Source of the DNA: Pseudomonadota bacterium
GTDB taxonomy: Bacteria; Myxococcota; Polyangia; Polyangiales; Polyangiaceae
DNA: 8,823 nucleotides
Direction of reading: 5' to 3'
NCBI GenBank assembly: GCA_023419055.1
Contig: JAEZYO010000601.1
Location: 1-8,823 of the forward strand
Shown: positions 5,258 through 8,823 of the stretch, in pieces
Position numbering within the stretch: position 1 is the first letter of the stretch
Layout of the letters: each line of letters starts with the position of its first letter
The notes under the pieces: generated by a model
Database searches by the model: none
Seen by the model: only the letters and a program-made list of their open reading frames with translations
What the model was told of the DNA's origin: nothing
Made by a program: the position numbers and the translations under genes

Positions 5258-6309
5258 TGACACTAGACAGCGAAAGCGCCTGGTCGGCCGTGCTCGAGCG
5301 CGACGCCACGCGTGACGGCAGCTTCGTTTACGCGGTGCGCTCGACGAAAATCTACTGCCGCCCGTCGTGCCCGGCGCGCCGCCCGCTGCGCGAGAACGTC
5401 AGCTTCTTCTCCGCTGCGCGGGACGCGGAGGCCGCCGGCTTTCGCGCGTGCCGGCGTTGTCACCCCGGCGCGGACCAGTCGCGCTCGCTCGAGGCGAAGC
5501 TCGACCGCGCCCGCGTCTTGCTCGAATCGGAGCTCGACCGCACGCCCGCGCTTCACGAACTTTCTCGGCGCGTCGGTCTCAGCGCTTCGCACCTGCAGCG
5601 CGCGTTCAAGGCTCGCTACGGTTTGTCTCCCCGGGCTCACGCCGCCGCGCTCCGCCTGGAACGCTTCAAGCGAGAGCTGCCGCGGGCTCGCAGCGTGACC
5701 GAAGCGCTCTACGACGCGGGCTACGGCTCCTCCCGCGCGCTCTACGAGCGAGCGGCGCAAGGGATCGGGATGACGCCGTCGGCCTATCGTCGCGGTGGGG
5801 AGGGCGTGACGCTCCGCTACGCGATCACCCGCTGTTCGCTCGGAAAGCTCTTGATCGCGCAGAGCACTCGCGGCGTCGCGGCGGTCCTCCTCGGTCGCTC
5901 CTCGGCCGAGCTCGAGCGCGAGCTATCGCGAGAGTTCCCGCGAGCCGCCAGGCTGCGCGAGCCGGTGCTCGACGCACGCGCGCGGGCGGCGCTCGGGGCC
6001 GTCGAGGGCGCGAGCTCCGGCGGGCGCTTGGCGCTCGACCTCGGCGGCAGCGAATTTCAACGCCGAGTCTGGAGTGAGCTCTGTCGCATCCCGAAGGGTG
6101 AGACACGAAGCTACCGCGAGATCGCGGAGCGGCTCGGCGTCCCCTCTGCGGCGCGAGCCGTCGCGCGCGCCTGCGCACGGAACCGCGTCGCGGTGCTCGT
6201 CCCCTGTCACCGAGTCGTCCGCGCGAGCGGCGCGCTCTCGGGCTACCGCTGGGGCGCCGCGCGCAAGCGCCTCCTGCTCGCTCGCGAAAAGGGCGGCAAG
6301 AAGCGCTGA
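5242..6309 (+). CDS. ada: Ada: methylphosphotriester and O6-methylguanine DNA repair protein, transcriptional activator
   Basis: The protein has 355 residues against 354 in E. coli Ada and keeps its full architecture. The N-terminal zinc domain has four Cys ligands at 39, 43 (YCRPSC), 70 and 73 (CRRC); Cys39 would accept the methyl from phosphotriesters and switch on DNA binding. Residues about 85-185 form the AraC-type two-helix-turn-helix DNA-binding domain. Residues about 195-350 are the O6-methylguanine methyltransferase, with PCHRV (321-325) carrying the acceptor Cys322. The protein repairs alkylated DNA by suicidal transfer and activates the adaptive response. The ATG at 5242 gives the expected zinc-ligand spacing and has a weak GGTAGG just before it; an ATG at 5257 would drop five residues. 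It is divergent from the HxlR-FabF operon. Its stop lies 3 bases from the convergent SUMF1-fold stop. No alkB or alkA is adjacent. Confidence 0.96.
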   Translation: MLSTLMTLDSESAWSAVLERDATRDGSFVYAVRSTKIYCRPSCPARRPLRENVSFFSAARDAEAAGFRACRRCHPGADQSRSLEAKLDRARVLLESELDRTPALHELSRRVGLSASHLQRAFKARYGLSPRAHAAALRLERFKRELPRARSVTEALYDAGYGSSRALYERAAQGIGMTPSAYRRGGEGVTLRYAITRCSLGKLLIAQSTRGVAAVLLGRSSAELERELSREFPRAARLREPVLDARARAALGAVEGASSGGRLALDLGGSEFQRRVWSELCRIPKGETRSYREIAERLGVPSAARAVARACARNRVAVLVPCHRVVRASGALSGYRWGAARKRLLLAREKGGKKR

Positions 6310-6312
6310 GCG

Positions 6313-7152
6313 TCAGTCCTCGGGGATGTCGCGAGCCAACCTGACCATGAAGCGCACTCCGTCGCTCGCTCCGTCGGTGTTGCGGTTCCGGCCCCGATTG
6401 CAGGCGAGCCCGAGGGCTACCTCGCTCGGATCGTCGTCGACGCCGAAGGGCAGGGAGCCCCGGTAAGAGCCGCGCGGATCGCCCCGCAGCCAGGCCGAGG
6501 AATCTTCCGGAGCACCGTGATAATCGTCGTGCCAGTCGTCCGCCGCCCACTCTCCGCGCGTCAGGCGCTCGAGACCCCACTCGCCGTGGTCCGGGTAGGC
6601 GCCGTCCTCGGCGTAGCAACTCGACCCGTTCGCCACGAACGAGTGCTGCCCGCCCTCGCGCGCCAGCCACTCGAGCTCGGCCTCCGAGGGCAGGCGGCAC
6701 CCCGTCGACTCGACGAAATGGATCGCGTCCGCTCGCAGGAACATGTCGACCGGCTTGTGTCCGGGTTGAAGCCGCGACACCTCCTCGAGCTTGAGAGGCC
6801 GCACCGACACGACGAACGGCTTGACGCGCACCGAGCGCACAGGACGGCTCGTGCGGGTGAGATCGTCGGCGAAGGCCGCGATCCACTCGCTGCTCGGCAC
6901 GGCCGCTTGCAGCGCGGCGCGGTCGCGTTCGGTGAACCCCATCTCGAAGCGACCGGTCGGAGGGATGACGAAATGAACCCCGCTCGGCAGGTGCAAGAGC
7001 CCTGGGAGCCGAGCTTCGCCGATGAGCGTCTGCTGCGCTTCGAACTCTGGCCCGAGTCGCTCGGCGATGCGGCGAGCGAGCTCGATCTTGTCTCGTGCGC
7101 CGAGGCTCGGCAGCACCGAGATGTCGAGGAGGAGCACGAGGCTGGGGCGCAT
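6313..7152 (-). CDS. SUMF1/FGE-sulfatase-fold protein, probably not a true formylglycine-generating enzyme
   Basis: The protein has 279 residues from the ATG at 7152. Residues 1-55 form a separate N-terminal part of unknown role. From about residue 57 the SUMF1 (FGE-sulfatase) pattern follows: a short strand ending in FEMGF (69-73), RPVRSVRVKPFVVSVRPL (103-120), GCRLPSEAELEWLAREGG (151-168), a WGLERLTRGEW segment where family members have 'GNVWEW', then AWLRGDPRGSY for 'RGGSW', and GVRFMVRLAR near the end. In true FGEs two cysteines five residues apart bind copper and oxidise sulfatase cysteines; here only Cys251 is found in that region. The protein more likely uses the fold for another task, as many SUMF1 proteins do. 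No sulfatase gene is nearby. A TTG at 7170 is an alternative start, but the candidate promoter places transcription near 7170, favouring 7152. Confidence 0.82.
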   Translation of the reverse strand: MRPSLVLLLDISVLPSLGARDKIELARRIAERLGPEFEAQQTLIGEARLPGLLHLPSGVHFVIPPTGRFEMGFTERDRAALQAAVPSSEWIAAFADDLTRTSRPVRSVRVKPFVVSVRPLKLEEVSRLQPGHKPVDMFLRADAIHFVESTGCRLPSEAELEWLAREGGQHSFVANGSSCYAEDGAYPDHGEWGLERLTRGEWAADDWHDDYHGAPEDSSAWLRGDPRGSYRGSLPFGVDDDPSEVALGLACNRGRNRNTDGASDGVRFMVRLARDIPED

Positions 7153-7176
7153 CCGGATCCGCGGACTCAACTTACA

Positions 7177-7206
7177 ACCCTATCCGAGCTGAGGCGACGC
7201 TTTCAA
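7177..7206 (-). promoter_or_regulatory. Candidate promoter TTGAAA-N18-TAGGGT for the SUMF1-fold gene
   Basis: On the minus strand TTGAAA (7201-7206) matches the -35 consensus at 5 of 6. TAGGGT (7177-7182) keeps the key T, A and final T of the -10 box. Transcription would begin near 7170, giving a leader of about 18 bases before the ATG at 7152. Confidence 0.4.
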
Positions 7207-7218
7207 GGTAGGTCCCTC

Positions 7219-7271
7219 GCGAAGCTTTTTCGCAAACGCCGCCGAGCGGCGTGGACTCACTCTCTCGAGTG
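7219..7271 (+). promoter_or_regulatory. Three tandem small hairpins upstream of mntP
   Basis: Three perfect stems follow one another: GCGAA/TTCGC (7219-7233, 5 bp, loop 5), ACGCCGC/GCGGCGT (7236-7252, 7 bp, loop CGA) and CACTC/GAGTG (7258-7271, 5 bp, loop TCTC). If mntP is transcribed from further upstream, they would form a structured leader about 50 bases before its start. A T-run precedes the second stem, but none follows the last one. Confidence 0.45.
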
Positions 7272-7321
7272 CGGGGAGGCGGAATTCTGGCTACGGCGCG
7301 AGCTTCTGCTAGGGTCGCGCC

Positions 7322-7897
7322 GTGACTTTTGGCGCCATACTCCTCCTCGCTGTCGGCCTATCCATGGACGCGGCGGCAGTCTCTGCGGCGCGGGGGCTCG
7401 CCACCGAACGGGTTCTCGCCCGGCACGTCCTCCTGGTCGCGCTCTTCTTTGGGGGATTTCAGGCGTTGATGCCGCTCGCCGGCTGGTTCGTCGGCGGGGA
7501 AGTCGGCCCGTGGGTGACGGCGTGGGATCACTGGATCGCGTTCGTCCTGCTCGGCGCGATCGGCGGCAAGATGCTCTGGGAGGCTCGCGGCGACGCGGGA
7601 GGGGAGGTCGCGAAGCGGAGCGACGAAGCGCTCTTCGGTCTGCGCGTGATGTTCGTGCTCGCGCTCGCGACGAGCGTGGACGCGTTCGCCGTCGGCATCA
7701 CGCTGCCGCTCCTGGACGCGCCGCTCTTGCTCTCGATCGTCACGATCGGCGTCACGACCGCGGTGCTGAGCGCGCTCGCGCTCTGCTTCGGGCGGCGGCT
7801 CGGCGCGATGCTCGGACCGCGCCTCGACATGCTGGGAGGCTTGGTCCTGATAGGCCTCGGCCTCAAGATCCTGATCGAGCACCTGAGCGCTGCCTGA
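7322..7897 (+). CDS. mntP: Manganese efflux pump MntP
   Basis: The protein has 191 residues (E. coli MntP has 188) with six predicted membrane helices in two three-helix repeats, joined by a soluble loop at about residues 86-106. The two family hallmarks are present: GLSMDAAAVSAARG with Asp16 and ATSVDAFAVGITLPLL with Asp120. The first corresponds to Asp16 of the E. coli protein, needed for Mn2+ export; the second is the equivalent of E. coli Asp118. WDHWIAFVLL (68-77) is another family-typical stretch. It sits in the inner membrane and exports excess Mn2+. The GTG at 7322 puts Asp16 in the same place as in E. coli and has AGGG 7 bases upstream. In enterobacteria the gene is controlled by MntR and a yybP-ykoY riboswitch; neither is recognisable here, though three tandem hairpins lie upstream. 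It converges on the GH57 gene with a 12-base gap. Confidence 0.95.
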   Translation: MTFGAILLLAVGLSMDAAAVSAARGLATERVLARHVLLVALFFGGFQALMPLAGWFVGGEVGPWVTAWDHWIAFVLLGAIGGKMLWEARGDAGGEVAKRSDEALFGLRVMFVLALATSVDAFAVGITLPLLDAPLLLSIVTIGVTTAVLSALALCFGRRLGAMLGPRLDMLGGLVLIGLGLKILIEHLSAA

Positions 7898-7912
7898 GTG
7901 GGCAGGCGCTCA
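7884..7912. terminator. Hairpin shared by the mntP and GH57 gene ends
   Basis: TGAGCGC-TGCC (7884-7894) pairs with GGCA-G-GCGCTCA (7901-7912): 11 base pairs, one bulged G and a 6-base loop. The mntP stop (7895-7897) lies in the loop and the GH57 stop forms the end of the right arm. No T-run follows on either strand, so it is at best a bidirectional terminator without a U-tract, or a 3'-end stabiliser. Confidence 0.5.
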
Positions 7913-8823
7913 CCCCAGGGAGGCGAGCGCGCCGTCCAGATCCTCGTGGCAGCGATCGACCCAGGAGTCGCCCCAGAAGAAATTGCAGCTGGTCTGCGCT
8001 CGCAGCAGTCGCCACGTGCTCTCTTCGAGCGCCGCTCCGCGTTCCCGCCGCGCGTGATCGACGGCGCTGCTCACGGCGGACACTCGATTCAGCGCGTCGC
8101 GTTGACGCTCCGAGCCGGTCCATTGAACGAACCCGTGCCCGCTGTGATCGCCCGTGTTCCAGGCTCCGGTGTGGACCCTGACCTTCCCGGAGACGCCGTA
8201 GCGGTCGACGTAGTCGTTGAGGAAGGTGGGGCGCAGCCGATCGTCGCCGGCGCGGATGCGGTCGAGCACCGGCGCGTAGAGGGCGGACCAGAAGTTCGAG
8301 CCGACGGCGGTGTTCCGGAACCAGCCGCCGTTGTCACCGTCGGTGCAGGTGGTCACGAGCGGGACGAACTCGCAGTGCTTGGTGCGCTGGCGCACCTCCT
8401 CCAGGAACCACTCGGGATCCATCCCCGACTCCTGAGCGTTCGAGAGCTCTCGATCGCGCACGATGACGGTGATCGAGTGGCCGCCGTACTCCGCGACGTG
8501 AGGGCGATAGCGGAGCTCTTCCCAGCGCATTGGCGTGAGCGGCTCGACGTGATCGCTGTCGGCGATCACGTACTCGTAGCCCTGTCGGCGAAGGAGCGGG
8601 ATGAGCTCCTCGCTGAACGCGAGCTCCGGCGGCCAGAAGCCGCGGAAGCGGCGCGCGAACAGGTGCCGCCCGATGCCGAGCCAGCGCTCCACCTGCAGGT
8701 TTCGATCGGGCTCGGGGATCAACGGCAAGACGGGGTGATAGTGGCCCGTGCCGAGGATCTCGATGATCGACGTGTTTTGCAGGTGCCAGAGCAAGTCCCC
8801 GCATTTGACGATTCCGTACACCC
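7910..8823 (-). CDS. Glycoside hydrolase family 57 protein, 5'-truncated by window edge
   Basis: The last 303 residues are visible; the frame runs open through the window edge, so the N-terminus is missing. GTG at 8821 is the first whole codon, not a start. The sequence shows GH57 features: GTGHYHPVLPL (visible residues 24-34), FWPPELAFS (62-70) with Glu66 at the nucleophile position, and CTDGDNGGWF (159-168) with Asp161 at the acid position. The spacing of 95 residues between them resembles that of Thermococcus litoralis 4-alpha-glucanotransferase (Glu123 and Asp214). GH57 enzymes act on alpha-glucans with retention (amylases, branching enzymes, glucanotransferases). The C-terminal TSCNFFWGDSWVDRCHEDL (277-295) resembles a substrate-binding helical segment. 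Which activity applies cannot be told from this part. It is probably cytoplasmic glycogen or trehalose metabolism, but no partner gene is visible. Confidence 0.85.
   Translation of the reverse strand, partial: VYGIVKCGDLLWHLQNTSIIEILGTGHYHPVLPLIPEPDRNLQVERWLGIGRHLFARRFRGFWPPELAFSEELIPLLRRQGYEYVIADSDHVEPLTPMRWEELRYRPHVAEYGGHSITVIVRDRELSNAQESGMDPEWFLEEVRQRTKHCEFVPLVTTCTDGDNGGWFRNTAVGSNFWSALYAPVLDRIRAGDDRLRPTFLNDYVDRYGVSGKVRVHTGAWNTGDHSGHGFVQWTGSERQRDALNRVSAVSSAVDHARRERGAALEESTWRLLRAQTSCNFFWGDSWVDRCHEDLDGALASLG

Larger units (their letters stand above)
7153..7321. promoter_or_regulatory. Divergent SUMF1-fold/mntP control region
   Basis: These 169 bases hold the starts of both genes and form the longest gene-free stretch in the window. 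They contain a minus-strand candidate promoter (7177-7206) and three tandem hairpins toward mntP (7219-7271). A weak ribosome site (AGGG, 7 bases before the GTG at 7322) serves mntP. I do not recognise a yybP-ykoY manganese riboswitch. Confidence 0.5.

Noticed and set aside
5825..6886. A 353-codon minus-strand open frame opposite ada and overlapping the SUMF1-fold gene
   Set aside because: Composition is Arg/Ala/Ser-rich with no motifs, and it is antisense to the intact methyltransferase domain of Ada.
7171..7321. yybP-ykoY manganese riboswitch before mntP
   Set aside because: I could not find its conserved loop sequences; only simple hairpins are present. An Infernal search would settle it.
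6517..8181. A 554-codon open frame on the plus strand running through the SUMF1-fold gene, mntP and into the GH57 gene
   Set aside because: Its product is low-complexity, rich in Arg/Ala/His with no recognisable domain, and it lies over three well-recognised proteins in other frames. Such frames are expected in DNA with GC-biased third codon positions.

Overview
The window is GC-rich, gene-dense bacterial chromosome with ten genes. There are no RNA genes, insertion sequences, CRISPR arrays or prophage parts. No stretch longer than about 170 bases lacks a gene. The mix of genes (a GH57 glycosidase, a SUMF1-fold protein, an E. coli-type Ada, a LysR/DoxX pair), strong G/C preference at third codon positions and GTG starts suggest a Gram-negative bacterium of the myxobacterial (Myxococcota) kind. 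This is inference from gene character only; no taxonomic marker is present.

Layout from left to right: (1) 2-1054 +, the C-terminal two thirds of a gamma-glutamyltransferase-family (Ntn-hydrolase) protein, cut by the window edge. (2) 1159-1596 -, a small DoxX-like membrane protein, divergent from (3) 1700-2677 +, a LysR-type regulator. (4) 2674-3345 +, an atypical short-chain dehydrogenase/reductase, whose GTG start overlaps the LysR stop by 4 bases. (5) 3348-4607 -, a FabF-type beta-ketoacyl-ACP synthase II, and (6) 4604-5116 -, an HxlR-family regulator just upstream of it in the same operon, also with a 4-base overlap. (7) 5242-6309 +, a full-length Ada methylphosphotriester/O6-methylguanine repair protein, divergent from HxlR. 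(8) 6313-7152 -, a SUMF1/FGE-fold protein lacking the FGE cysteine pair. (9) 7322-7897 +, the manganese exporter MntP. (10) 7910-8823 -, the C-terminal part of a GH57-family glycosidase, cut by the right edge.

The region is a chain of alternating divergent and convergent pairs. Three convergent pairs are separated by only 2, 3 and 12 bases, and three divergent intergenic regions (about 100-170 bp) hold the likely control signals. Two operons are supported by stop/start overlaps: LysR-SDR and HxlR-FabF. The most informative details are regulatory or concern missing catalytic residues. An inverted repeat flanks a candidate -10 box set directly before the LysR ATG, suggesting an autoregulated and perhaps leaderless gene. 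Three small hairpins lie in tandem upstream of mntP. An 11-bp hairpin carries the stop codons of both mntP and the GH57 gene. Several enzymes lack hallmark residues: the SDR has Trp for the catalytic Tyr, the SUMF1-fold protein lacks one FGE cysteine, and the GGT-family protein lacks several gamma-glutamyl-binding residues. I see no clear multi-gene novel defence or biosynthetic system. The most unusual association is the HxlR-FabF operon placed back to back with ada.
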